A stretch of DNA of 64,000 nucleotides from an uncultured Acetatifactor sp. (lineage in GTDB: Bacteria > Bacillota > Clostridia > Lachnospirales > Lachnospiraceae). The translations under genes were made by a program, and so were the position numbers. The stretch is from positions 2,736 through 66,735 of the forward strand of contig CAJTZD010000006.1 in the NCBI GenBank assembly GCA_910584235.1, given 5' to 3'. Below the pieces are notes generated by a model. It was not told the origin of the DNA. It saw nothing but the letters and a program-made list of their open reading frames with translations, and did not search any database. Below are positions 1 through 8,191 of this stretch, piece by piece. Within the stretch, counting starts at the first letter, position 1, and every line of letters starts with the position of its first letter.

Positions 1-75
1 TTGCCTGCCTCGGTTGCGCATTGCCTGCCTCGGTTGCGCATTGCCTGCCTCGGTTGCGCATTGCCTGCCTCGGTT
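1..75. repeat. 20-bp tandem repeat
   Basis: Three exact copies of a 20-bp unit (ttgcctgcctcggttgcgca) and a partial fourth ending near base 75. The array begins at the window edge, so its true copy number is unknown. It lies downstream of a leftward promoter near 178-206, so it would be in the untranslated leader or early part of whatever gene lies off the left edge. Confidence 0.9.
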
Positions 76-152
76 CACAGTCCTGCCCTGGCTGCGCATT
101 TCCCTCCCGCCAGAAACTGCAGTTCCGTTCGATGCTTGCCTTGAGGCGCTAT

Positions 153-221
153 ACTACTGCAATAGTTTTATATTTTCATACTATCACGATAGTAGGCTTC
201 TGTCAATACTATTGCAGTAGT
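153..221 (-). promoter_or_regulatory. Leftward promoter with three palindromic operators
   Basis: On the minus strand, TTGACA (201-206) and TAGTAT (178-183) are separated by exactly 17 bp. Three 14-bp palindromes of the type ACTA...TAGT sit at 153-166, 180-193 and 208-221, centred 27-28 bp apart. The middle one overlaps the -10 box, one lies just upstream of -35 and one near the start of transcription. Such ACTA/TAGT dyads recall operators of YtrA-type GntR repressors, but that link is inference. The controlled gene lies off the left edge. Confidence 0.6.
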
Positions 222-274
222 TTTTATTGGTTCTTTTTTATTGATTTTATGCGCAGCTTTTTGTGCACGCCCCC

Positions 275-2380
275 TCAGACCCGCAGCCGCATCCGGCTCA
301 GCACTGCCAGCATCTCATACTTCCTGGGCATATCCATCCACCTGGAGCACTCGGAAAAAAAGGGCGAATAGGCGGATTCCAGCCCTGCCTCTTCAATCTC
401 TGCGAGCACCCGCTCTACCTCCCGCTGTCTGCAGATCCATTTGGGCGCAGTCTCCTGCGGCTGCCCCGGAGACTGTTCTCCCATCGTGAACTTCTGGAAA
501 CGCTCCAGCGGGTTCACCTGGTTGATCAGCTTCCTCACCAGAAAGGCTATGGCGTTCAACTGGGGAATCGAGGCAATGTCGTGGAGCATGCGGATGTCTA
601 TCTGCTCCTCCCCCAGAATCAGAAACCCTAAGTCGGATACTTTCAGCACCTCCGTGGCAGAGCCCTCCGGACGGGTGCTCAGGCCATTGGCATCAATTTC
701 GTCCCGGAGGCTGAAGTCCGCCGCCTCCGGCGCCCGCCGGCCGCCATCGGTTTCGTCCTGTCGGCCAAAGTCCGCCGCCTCCGGTGCCCGCCTTCCGCCA
801 TCGGTTTCGTCCTGTCGGCCAAAGTCCGCCGCCTCCGGTGCCTGGTGCCCCGCCCGCAGTTCCAGTGCCCGGCGATTTCCGCCGTGCCCCCCTGTGTTTG
901 GCCGAAAGCTTTGCCACAGCGCCTTTGCCGCCCCGGTCACCTGCTCGATGCCATAATCTTTCATCATATAAATGCGGTCCGCCGCCTGCAGATACTCGCT
1001 GCTGCCGCCGATTACCAGAATGGTGGACACACCGTGCCTCTCTGCCAGCTCCCGCACCCGCTCCACAAAAGCCGTGATGGGCTCTTTTTCAATCAGTGTC
1101 TTCATGACCGCATCCTGAATCATGAAATTGGTGGCGGATTTGTCCTCGTCGATCATCAGAAGCTTCACGCCCCACCCCACTGCCTCCATGATATTCGCAG
1201 CCTGGGAGGTGGAGCCGGAGGCATGCTCCGTGGAAAAGTCCGCAGGGTCTCCTCCCGGAATCCACTTGATGAACGGGGACAGGTTCACATGGCGGATGCT
1301 GCGGCCGTCCTCCGCGGAAATCTTCATGGCGGAGGCATCCGTTATCACAAGCTCCCTGCCGTCCCCCTCCGCATGGTCATAGATGCCGGCGCTCAAAGCG
1401 TCCAGCAGCGTACTTTTACCTGAATATCCGCCTCCCGTGATGACGGTGACCCCTTTTCGGAATGCCATGCCTCTAATTCCCGCCACCTCCACCGCATCCT
1501 CCGGCGTGGACAGGAAAGGGACGGCCGCTTTCATAGGCTCATCGCTGCCTTTCTCTCTGGGCAGGACGCTTCCGTCTGCCACAAAGGCGCAGTAATCGCT
1601 GTCTTTCAGCCATGCCCTGATTTCCTGCTGCTTTGCGGAAAGCGCCAGGGCCCGCCGCAGACCCGCATGGTCAAATTCGTTCACAAAGCAGTTCACCGCC
1701 TCCGGCAAGTCTCTTGTCAGCATCTGCACGGCCTTTTTGTGCTTGCCCAGAGGGAGCTGCACCTGGAGCATAAGGCTGACGCAAGGGTAGGCAGGCACGT
1801 CCATAGCCCCGTCAACGGGCACTATCCGGCAGACTGCGGCCGTGGAGGAGGCTTTGCCGTTATCCCTCAGCCCGTCCAGGATTTCGATGGTGTCCCCTTT
1901 CAGGATACGATAGTATTTCTGGGGCACCAGATTCACTGCGGCCACATTCCGGGCCAGTACCTTGCTGCCGGGCTCATAGGAAAAAAAGTGCCCGTTCTCC
2001 CTGGCCGTGCGCTTACGGTTGTCGTTCTCCTGGTTCAAAGCCCTCACATAGGGCAGAAACGCGCGGAAAATATAGTCCAGCGCGGCCACCCCCGCCTCCC
2101 GGATCTTCAGCAGATGCATGGGGATATGGATTACCACAGTAGGCTTCGACAGTTCCAGGCGGCTGCTCTTGGTTATCTCGTAGCCGATCTCCCCGTCCCA
2201 GTACAGGGCATGATTGTGCACAATCGGGTCTTTGTCCATGTATGTCTCGCACATCCTGCCCTCATATATCTCCTCATAGGTCTCGTTTGCGGGCTTCATG
2301 TTCAGCAGATAATATCTTAATCTCTTCAAATTCCGTTCTCCTTTTATACAATATTGTCTTCGTAATTTCTTTTTTCCCAT
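275..2380 (-). CDS. Predicted ABC-class P-loop ATPase
   Basis: A 701-residue protein resembling the 'predicted ATPase of the ABC class' family (PF09818-like), whose cellular role is unknown. The P-loop TGGGYSGKST is at about 315-324, an ABC-signature-like SGSTSQAA at 388-395, and a Walker B region KLLMIDED at 406-413. There is no membrane segment, so it is a soluble cytoplasmic ATPase rather than a transporter subunit. Residues 514-562 are a hydrophilic tandem repeat of 18 residues (APEAADFGRQDETDGGRR), absent from what I know of the family and placed between the ATPase core and the C-terminal domain. The start has AAAAGGGAAT directly upstream. It is monocistronic as far as can be seen. Confidence 0.8.
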   Translation of the reverse strand: MGKKKLRRQYCIKGERNLKRLRYYLLNMKPANETYEEIYEGRMCETYMDKDPIVHNHALYWDGEIGYEITKSSRLELSKPTVVIHIPMHLLKIREAGVAALDYIFRAFLPYVRALNQENDNRKRTARENGHFFSYEPGSKVLARNVAAVNLVPQKYYRILKGDTIEILDGLRDNGKASSTAAVCRIVPVDGAMDVPAYPCVSLMLQVQLPLGKHKKAVQMLTRDLPEAVNCFVNEFDHAGLRRALALSAKQQEIRAWLKDSDYCAFVADGSVLPREKGSDEPMKAAVPFLSTPEDAVEVAGIRGMAFRKGVTVITGGGYSGKSTLLDALSAGIYDHAEGDGRELVITDASAMKISAEDGRSIRHVNLSPFIKWIPGGDPADFSTEHASGSTSQAANIMEAVGWGVKLLMIDEDKSATNFMIQDAVMKTLIEKEPITAFVERVRELAERHGVSTILVIGGSSEYLQAADRIYMMKDYGIEQVTGAAKALWQSFRPNTGGHGGNRRALELRAGHQAPEAADFGRQDETDGGRRAPEAADFGRQDETDGGRRAPEAADFSLRDEIDANGLSTRPEGSATEVLKVSDLGFLILGEEQIDIRMLHDIASIPQLNAIAFLVRKLINQVNPLERFQKFTMGEQSPGQPQETAPKWICRQREVERVLAEIEEAGLESAYSPFFSECSRWMDMPRKYEMLAVLSRMRLRV
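697..846. repeat. 54-bp in-frame tandem repeat inside the ATPase gene
   Basis: The motif tttcgtcc recurs at 697, 751 and 805, an exact 54-bp (18-codon) period, with nearly three copies. The middle copies are almost identical and the first is diverged. The period keeps the reading frame, so copy number can vary without breaking the protein. Confidence 0.85.
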
Positions 2381-2636
2381 ATTCCCTTTTCTTCATCCAT
2401 ACGCTCTTTTCTCTCATAAAACATCACCTTTCCCTTTCCGGAATCCCTCGCACGCGGGGAGCGGGGCATCCTGCGCCCCGGACAGCATGGCTTTCGCCCG
2501 TGCTCCTCCTGCACAGCCTGACAGGAGAATGCTTTCAGCTGCCCCCAATACGGCTATGGGGCGCCTTACGGATACGTTCCCATAAAGAAGTAGGAGCCGC
2601 CTTTTTGGCACATCCCCTGACGTCATCCCCCGCACC

Positions 2637-2681
2637 GAATAAAAAGCGCGGCAAGCAGACCTTATCTCCTGCTCGCCGCGC
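2637..2681 (-). terminator. Rho-independent terminator, minus strand
   Basis: The inverted arms GCGCGGC...GCCGCGC, extended by AAGCAG/CTGCTC, form a long GC-rich stem. On the minus strand it is followed by TTTTTATT. It is the second of two terminators in a row. Confidence 0.7.
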
Positions 2682-2696
2682 CCGTTTCCGCGCACG

Positions 2697-2722
2697 AAAA
2701 AGGCACACCAATATGTGTGCCT
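2697..2722 (-). terminator. Rho-independent terminator, minus strand
   Basis: A 7-bp perfect stem GGCACAC/GTGTGCC with a 6-base loop, followed on the minus strand by TTTTTC. It ends the short transcript started near 2862-2890, or transcripts from the small genes at 2928-3300. Confidence 0.75.
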
Positions 2723-2779
2723 GTTGACAACAGTTATTCATAAAGGTACTTAAAATACGGCATCCGAAATGCCCTCTGT

Positions 2780-2818
2780 TCAGTTGATTCGGTTCACCAT
2801 CCTTACACTCTTTCTCAT
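2780..2818 (-). other. Candidate 12-codon ORF in a short transcript
   Basis: The strongest ribosome binding site in this gap, AAGGAGGAAGC, precedes two overlapping ATGs. The second opens a 12-residue ORF beginning MRKSVRM; the first gives only two codons. A further short open stretch ending in YFKYLYE, in another frame, lies just downstream and stops before the terminator at 2697-2722. Apart from this ORF and the nearby promoter and terminators, I recognise nothing in 2381-2927. Confidence 0.25.
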
Positions 2819-2861
2819 ATCATGCTTCCTCCTTCAACTGAATTTTTTAAGTACTATAGCC

Positions 2862-2890
2862 AGTATACCATTGTCTTTCCAAAAATTCAA
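2862..2890 (-). promoter_or_regulatory. Sigma-A-type promoter, minus strand
   Basis: TTGAAT (2885-2890) and TATACT (2862-2867) with a 17-bp spacer. The expected transcript is only about 150-220 nt long before it meets two terminators. Confidence 0.45.
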
Positions 2891-2927
2891 GAAAATTTTT
2901 CCTCTCCCGACAGCACAGACAATCACA

Positions 2928-3137
2928 CTATTCCAGTACGTCAAACGCCGTCCCGCAGGCCCATGGGCTTCCGATGTCGCAGCGGCCATGGTGATACTGG
3001 CGTGTAACCGTCTGTCCCTCTTCCTCCGCTACATCCACCACCTCCACCCTGATCCTGCTGTCCCCGGCCCGGGTGCGGCCATCCAGCAGCGCAATCAGCG
3101 CATCCACGTCAGAAACAGTTGCTTTCCTGTCTTCCAT
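2928..3137 (-). CDS. Small hypothetical protein (69 aa)
   Basis: I chose the ATG at 3137 because GAGGAGGAGACA precedes it directly. A longer upstream extension in the same frame has no ribosome binding site. The protein begins MEDRKATVSDVDALIALLDG and ends with a Cys/His-containing stretch (YHHGRCDIGSPWACG). There is no signal peptide or membrane helix. I do not recognise the family. It follows another small ORF by 31 bp on the same strand and probably shares its transcript. Confidence 0.5.
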   Translation of the reverse strand: MEDRKATVSDVDALIALLDGRTRAGDSRIRVEVVDVAEEEGQTVTRQYHHGRCDIGSPWACGTAFDVLE

Positions 3138-3168
3138 TGTCTCCTCCTCTTTCCTCCGCACATGGCGC

Positions 3169-3300
3169 TTATGCCATTCGGCCGTTCCCTGCCAAGTCCC
3201 GGGCAGAGGCCCGAAATTCCAGGGAGCCGGGGGTGCTTCGCTCGTCAAAAGCCCGAATGATCATATCCCGCGCAAGCACGGCAGCCGCTTCTTGGGGCAC
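3169..3300 (-). CDS. Small hypothetical protein (43 aa), GTG start
   Basis: A short ORF opening with GTG at 3300 after GGAGAGGGCAGAG. The product (VPQEAAAVLARDMIIRAFDE...) is charged, soluble and protein-like in codon use. The family is unknown. A possible promoter, TTTTCA-17-TACAAT, lies about 30 bp upstream on the minus strand. It is supported only by composition, ribosome binding site and position before the 69-aa gene. Confidence 0.35.
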   Translation of the reverse strand: MPQEAAAVLARDMIIRAFDERSTPGSLEFRASARDLAGNGRMA

Positions 3301-3413
3301 TTGACTCTGCCCTCTCCGTACATTGTACCACTTTCCCCCCGCCCTGAAAACAGGAAAATTAAAAATCGAAACAATTGGAAATAATCAGAATAATCAGAAA
3401 TCCCCCTCATCTC

Positions 3414-3442
3414 TTGCAAAGAATCCTTTCCTATGATAAAAT
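3414..3442 (+). promoter_or_regulatory. Promoter of the MFS transporter gene
   Basis: TTGCAA (3414-3419) and TAAAAT (3437-3442) with a 17-bp spacer, about 80 bp before the start codon. Confidence 0.5.
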
Positions 3443-3523
3443 GACACCGTCTACAGCAACGTGATAGCAAGGGAAGCCCAGTCTCCTCCGAAATCACACC
3501 CAACAGAAAAATGAGGAAAACAA

Positions 3524-4867
3524 ATGAATGAATTAAAGCTGAACAACAAGCGGACTATCCTGGTAGGCCTGGCATTCCTGTCCATCTGCTCTTTCTGGCA
3601 GATGTACGACAGCGTGGTGCCTCTGATTCTGCGGGAGACTTTCGGCATGGACGAGTCGCTGACCGGTATCATCATGGCTACGGACAATATATTGGCCCTG
3701 TTCCTGCTGCCTTTCTTCGGCGGTCTTTCGGACAGGACCCGTACGAAGCTGGGCCGGCGCACTCCCTATATCATTGCCGGCACCGCCGGCGCCGTCATCC
3801 TGATGAACCTGCTGCCCGTGCTGGACAACAGCTATTCCCGGGAGGCTGCTCCCTATAAGCTTGTGACTTTCGTCATCGTGCTGGGACTGCTCCTGATTTC
3901 CATGGGAACCTACCGTTCTCCTGCCGTAGCCCTGATGCCGGACGTGACGGCAAAGCCCCTGCGCAGCAAGGCCAATGCCATCATCAACCTGATGGGAGCC
4001 GTGGGCGGCATCCTTTATCTGGGCGTGGCAGCCCTGCTTTACCCCACCGCAAAAGTGGCGGCCCTGGAGCATGTGAACTATCAGCCCCTGTTCATCATCG
4101 TGGCCGCCATTATGATTGTGGCCGTCGTTGTGCTGCTCATCACCATCAGGGAGCCTGCCCTCGCCGCCGAGAACCAGCAGTTGGAAAAGCAGCACCCCGA
4201 ATGGAACCTGGCCGAAGACAATGGACAGGGCCGCGAGACCCTGCCCACACCGGTAAAGCGCAGCCTGGGCTTCCTGCTGGCTTCCATTGCCCTTTGGTTC
4301 ATCGGCTACAACGGTGTCACCACCTGGTTCACCACCTATGTCTCCCAGGTCATGGGAGAGGGGCTGGGCGGCGCCTCCACCTGCCTGCTGGTAGCCACTG
4401 CCGGAGCCATTGTCTCCTATATCCCCATCGGCATCGTAGCCTCCAAAATAGGCCGGAAGAAGACCATCCATGCCGGCATCATCCTGCTGGCCTCCTGTTT
4501 CCTGGCAGGCTTTTTCCTGACCACCCTGTTCTCATCCATCAACGCCATCATGTTCGTGGCTTTCGCGCTGGTGGGTCTGGCATGGGCGGCCATCAATGTG
4601 AACTCCCTGCCCATGGTGGTGGAAATGTGCCGGGGGAGCGATGTAGGGAAATTCACGGGTTATTATTATACGGCCTCCATGCTGGCTCAGGTCATCACGC
4701 CGGTGCTGGCAGGCTCGCTGATGAAGTCCGTCAGCTACCAGATCCTCTTCCCCTACGCCGCTTTCTTCGTGATCCTTAGCTTCATTACCATGTGCTTCGT
4801 CCGCCATGGGGACAGCAAGGCTGAGGCCAAGATGGGCCTGGACGCTTTTGAGGATATGGAGGATTAA
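3524..4867 (+). CDS. MFS transporter (GPH/SLC45-like)
   Basis: A 447-residue integral membrane protein with about 12 hydrophobic helices. The loop GGLSDRTRTKLGRRTPYI (about residues 66-83) is the signature between helices 2 and 3 of major facilitators, and the RTRTKLGRR variant fits the sugar-carrying GPH/SLC45-like branch. A charged central loop (around 215-245) separates the two six-helix halves. The substrate is not readable from sequence; sugar uptake is the family expectation. It is preceded by TGAGGAAAAC. The phosphodiesterase gene follows 75 bp downstream and may be co-transcribed. Confidence 0.8.
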   Translation: MNELKLNNKRTILVGLAFLSICSFWQMYDSVVPLILRETFGMDESLTGIIMATDNILALFLLPFFGGLSDRTRTKLGRRTPYIIAGTAGAVILMNLLPVLDNSYSREAAPYKLVTFVIVLGLLLISMGTYRSPAVALMPDVTAKPLRSKANAIINLMGAVGGILYLGVAALLYPTAKVAALEHVNYQPLFIIVAAIMIVAVVVLLITIREPALAAENQQLEKQHPEWNLAEDNGQGRETLPTPVKRSLGFLLASIALWFIGYNGVTTWFTTYVSQVMGEGLGGASTCLLVATAGAIVSYIPIGIVASKIGRKKTIHAGIILLASCFLAGFFLTTLFSSINAIMFVAFALVGLAWAAINVNSLPMVVEMCRGSDVGKFTGYYYTASMLAQVITPVLAGSLMKSVSYQILFPYAAFFVILSFITMCFVRHGDSKAEAKMGLDAFEDMED

Positions 4868-4942
4868 CCGCAGCCGCGGGCAGAGGATCCAAAATAGCAT
4901 GCCAACGGCAAAAAACACCTGCTTCGAGAAAGGAACATTCTA

Positions 4943-5770
4943 ATGATAATCATATTCAGGATACTGTCCATAGCGCTCGTCATAGTCGCACTCTGGTGCC
5001 TGATGCTGCTGCCAAGGCGGTGCCAGGCCGGATGGGCGCAGCTTGCAGGCGCCAGATACGCCCACCGCGGGCTCCACGACATGACCCGGAATATCCCGGA
5101 AAACTCCATGTCAGCCTTTCGCAGGGCCATTGAGAACGGCTTTGGCGCAGAGCTGGATGTCCATCTCATGGCGGACGGACAGCTGGCGGTAGTTCATGAC
5201 AGCGACCTTGCCAGAGTCTGCGGCAAGTCCGCTGTCATTGAGGAACTGACAGCGGAAGATTTAAAAAATTACCCCTTAAAGGGCAGCGGCGAGACCATCC
5301 CGCTCTTCCCGGAAGTCCTGGCGCTGTTTGAGAAAAAGGCTCCGCTTATCATCGAACTGAAAGTGGAGCACGGCAATGCCGCTGCCCTGACGGACGCGGT
5401 GATGGCGCATCTGCGGGACTGGGACGGCACCTACTGTGTGGAGTCCTTTCACCCTGCAGCCCTGCTGCGCCTGAAAAAGCACTACCCGTCCGTCATCCGC
5501 GGGCAGCTCTCCGAAAACTTCCTGCGAAGCGGCGACGGAGTCACGCTCACCTGGCCGGTGCGAGCCGTATTGACCCTGCTGCTAACCACGTTCCTCACCC
5601 GGCCGGACTTCATTGCCTACAACTACATAGACCGCTCCTGCCCCAGCCTGCGGCTGATGAAACGCCTCTATGGCGTCCATGAGGTGGGCTGGACCATCCG
5701 CAGCCCGGAAACCCTGGAGAGTCTGGAGCAACAGGGCGTCCTGCCGATTTTCGAGGGGTTTACGCCATAG
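4943..5770 (+). CDS. Membrane-anchored glycerophosphodiester phosphodiesterase
   Basis: Hydrolyses glycerophosphodiesters to glycerol-3-phosphate and an alcohol. The 275-residue protein starts with one hydrophobic helix (2-22), followed by a GDPD TIM-barrel domain. The catalytic and metal-binding pattern is present: AHRG at 40-43, ENS at 53-55 and ELDVH at 70-74. IIELKVEH carries the usual metal-binding Glu. The C-terminal W-x-I repeat (VGWTIRSPE) is also typical. The active site should face outward or lie at the membrane. The start follows GAGAAAGGAACATTCTA. Confidence 0.9.
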   Translation: MIIIFRILSIALVIVALWCLMLLPRRCQAGWAQLAGARYAHRGLHDMTRNIPENSMSAFRRAIENGFGAELDVHLMADGQLAVVHDSDLARVCGKSAVIEELTAEDLKNYPLKGSGETIPLFPEVLALFEKKAPLIIELKVEHGNAAALTDAVMAHLRDWDGTYCVESFHPAALLRLKKHYPSVIRGQLSENFLRSGDGVTLTWPVRAVLTLLLTTFLTRPDFIAYNYIDRSCPSLRLMKRLYGVHEVGWTIRSPETLESLEQQGVLPIFEGFTP

Positions 5771-5891
5771 AAGAGCCCGGACTCCTACGGTGGTGAGCAA
5801 GGTGTTTGCAGAGCGGGCAGTGAAGTATATCAGGTCTTGTGATATGGAGCATCTGCCCCAAAAGTTGCTGCTTGCGTTTTGAATTTTGTTC

Positions 5892-7049
5892 TTAACACTC
5901 CAATTTCCTCTGCTTTACACAGCTCCAACCTGTCAGCGCCGCACCTGCAATTAGCAGAACCGTAACACAGACCGCCTCCGCTCCCTTTGAAACAAAGAAA
6001 TCCGCACCATCCCAGGCCGCATGGAAGAAAAACGCATAATGCACCACCCATGTGGCAAAGAAGCCTCCCATGGTCACGAACAGAGGAAAGGCTTTCAGCA
6101 GCATAGACACATAGTTGTTGCTGAATCGGGACAGGAACAGCGTCACAGCGCCAATCCCAATCCCCAAGGCCAGCACCATCCCGGTCAGAACGGCCAGATA
6201 CTGCCCGTAGGTCCAGTTGAACCAGGGCGTTCCAACAGCCCAGACAGAGTTGCCCAGGGGACAGTCTTTCAGCGCGAGAGGGCCCTGCGCCAAAAACGGA
6301 ATGGCGTAAACCGTTACATTCACTACACTCAGCAGCAATGCGGAGACCAACCCCGCCGCCAGCTGAGTGTGTAGCACCCGCCGTCCACGGCGGCCGGACC
6401 ACTGGAGGGACCTCGTCCGCCGAAGCCGATCCCGCACCAGGGTGGGTGACAGCAGCAGAATGACGCTGATGGTTGTCCATTGGGCCAGATACTTGAAATA
6501 GTAGTCAGTGGAATCCATCACCGACCTGCTCAGAAAGCTCCTGGGCCAACTGTTTACCACCAGCATTTGCTCCTGCTCCTTTGCGGTGTAGGACTCAAAA
6601 TAGTCGTGCTGCCGGAGATAGTCCCTTGGATCATCATAGCGCTCCAACATCTGCTGTATTGCGCTGATCGTATAGCAGTCGGTCCCATTCCGAATATCCC
6701 ACGCCAGCCGGGCATTTTCCTCGGTCTGGTCGGCGGTACGAAAGCTGGCATAGTCTGTGATGCCTGCCGCCGCAGCCTCGGGAAACCCCTCCAACTGTCG
6801 GTCAAATATGGCAACCTCCTCCGCCAGACGGCTGTCCAACTCCGCCCGCTCCTCCGGTTCCAAGGTAGGTCCATACTGCGCCACCCACTCCACCGACAAA
6901 TCGAACTCGTCCTGGGCTGAGGGGCCGTTGGAAAAATGCTCAATGTAGAAGCTGGGGAACATGTAATAATAGATCAGCCCCAGCAGGACAATGCCCGCCA
7001 AAATGCCGGGCCGCCAGATCTTTTTCAGCTCCTGCCAAAACAAGCTCAT
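5892..7049 (-). CDS. ABC-2-like transporter permease, second subunit
   Basis: A 385-residue membrane protein starting at ATG 7049 (MSLFWQELKKIWRPG); its start overlaps the stop of the preceding permease as ATGA. One N-terminal helix is followed by a large extracytoplasmic domain (about residues 30-170). A cluster of about five C-terminal helices follows. This is the topology of ABC-2-type permeases that move lipids, peptides or antibiotics. It is the last gene of the sigma/ABC operon. The substrate is unknown. Confidence 0.75.
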   Translation of the reverse strand: MSLFWQELKKIWRPGILAGIVLLGLIYYYMFPSFYIEHFSNGPSAQDEFDLSVEWVAQYGPTLEPEERAELDSRLAEEVAIFDRQLEGFPEAAAAGITDYASFRTADQTEENARLAWDIRNGTDCYTISAIQQMLERYDDPRDYLRQHDYFESYTAKEQEQMLVVNSWPRSFLSRSVMDSTDYYFKYLAQWTTISVILLLSPTLVRDRLRRTRSLQWSGRRGRRVLHTQLAAGLVSALLLSVVNVTVYAIPFLAQGPLALKDCPLGNSVWAVGTPWFNWTYGQYLAVLTGMVLALGIGIGAVTLFLSRFSNNYVSMLLKAFPLFVTMGGFFATWVVHYAFFFHAAWDGADFFVSKGAEAVCVTVLLIAGAALTGWSCVKQRKLEC

Positions 7050-8191
7050 GTTCGTACATCCTTTCTTCCAAAGCGCCGCAACGCCAGCGCGGTCCCCACG
7101 CCGCAAATCACCAGGCTCAGTCCTGTGCCCATGCTCTCCTGCCAAGGGACAAAAGCGTTCAGGCCAAGCTCGGTAAACCAGCCGTTGACATACAGCCAGA
7201 CGCTGACCGGCTGGAAGGTCAGCAGAGCGTAGCCTATCCAAAGTCCCACCTGGGCGCAGAGGGCCTGAGCCGCTGCACCTCCACACAGCAGCAGGGTCAG
7301 CACCAGGGCGGACAGGTAGACATTCTGTATCAACGTCCCACAGACTGCCGCCAACAGAGCGAATACCACAGTCAGCAGTCCGCCCAGCCCCACCACCGCC
7401 ATAAGGTAACTCCCTGCGGTAAAGTCCGCCCAAGTGAAGAACGGGCGGCGGACCAGCATGTCAATGACGTAATTGAACTGGCTGGACACGCTGCCGCCCC
7501 AGACGCCGCTCCAGTCCCAGAACAGCAGAAACACCCCCAGCGTGACCGCCGCCAGCAGCAGATACACCACCAGCGCCCAAGTGATTCCGGCCAGCACCTT
7601 CCAGCGGCACAGCCTTCGCCCGGTGCGGGAGGCGTACACCCCCGCCGCCGTCCGCTGCTGGTTCTCATAGCCCAGCAGGAACAGCATGGACAGCACCCCC
7701 AGCACTGCCCCCTCGGTGAGGACGGCCCGCATCAGCACACCGTAGAGGAACTGGTGGACGTTATGGGTAATCGGCCCGCTGTACCAGTCCATGGCCGCTC
7801 CCGTCTCCGACAGGTGAGCGACCCGCTCCGCCAGCTGTTCATATTTGCGCTCCATCAGGGCGGCGGCTTTAGGAGAGCTTTTGACATAGCCGGTGTAATA
7901 ATCTACAAGGGGCCGCAAGTCGTAGTCGGCATAGATGTCCGTCATGCCCTCCGCGGCGGACAGCAAATAGTCCCGGTACTCCGACTGGGGCTGCTGCCGC
8001 AGTCCATCCAGAAATCCGGTATCCACCCGCTGGCCCAGCCTGCCGGTCATAGCGGCGGCCTCGTTCCACTCCCACCGCCAGCGGCCGCCGCTGCCAATGA
8101 GCAGGCAGTTGAAGACCAGACACAAGGCCAACACGCCCCAGAGGGCGGGCAGGCGGGCCAGCTTGCTCCACTCATACCGCAGCAACCTCAT
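7046..8191 (-). CDS. ABC-2-like transporter permease, first subunit
   Basis: A 381-residue membrane protein (MRLLRYEWSKLARLPALWG), translationally coupled on both sides by 4-bp ATGA overlaps. It has one N-terminal helix, a large outside loop (about 35-140) and six or so further helices. Its architecture parallels the next gene, so the two probably form a heterodimeric channel driven by the ATPase encoded upstream. Confidence 0.75.
   Translation of the reverse strand: MRLLRYEWSKLARLPALWGVLALCLVFNCLLIGSGGRWRWEWNEAAAMTGRLGQRVDTGFLDGLRQQPQSEYRDYLLSAAEGMTDIYADYDLRPLVDYYTGYVKSSPKAAALMERKYEQLAERVAHLSETGAAMDWYSGPITHNVHQFLYGVLMRAVLTEGAVLGVLSMLFLLGYENQQRTAAGVYASRTGRRLCRWKVLAGITWALVVYLLLAAVTLGVFLLFWDWSGVWGGSVSSQFNYVIDMLVRRPFFTWADFTAGSYLMAVVGLGGLLTVVFALLAAVCGTLIQNVYLSALVLTLLLCGGAAAQALCAQVGLWIGYALLTFQPVSVWLYVNGWFTELGLNAFVPWQESMGTGLSLVICGVGTALALRRFGRKDVRT

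Noticed and set aside
5771..5882. Plus-strand open stretch after the phosphodiesterase (KVFAERAVKYIRSCDMEHL)
   Set aside because: Protein-like for about 30 codons, but no start codon or ribosome binding site and no recognisable family; too short to call.
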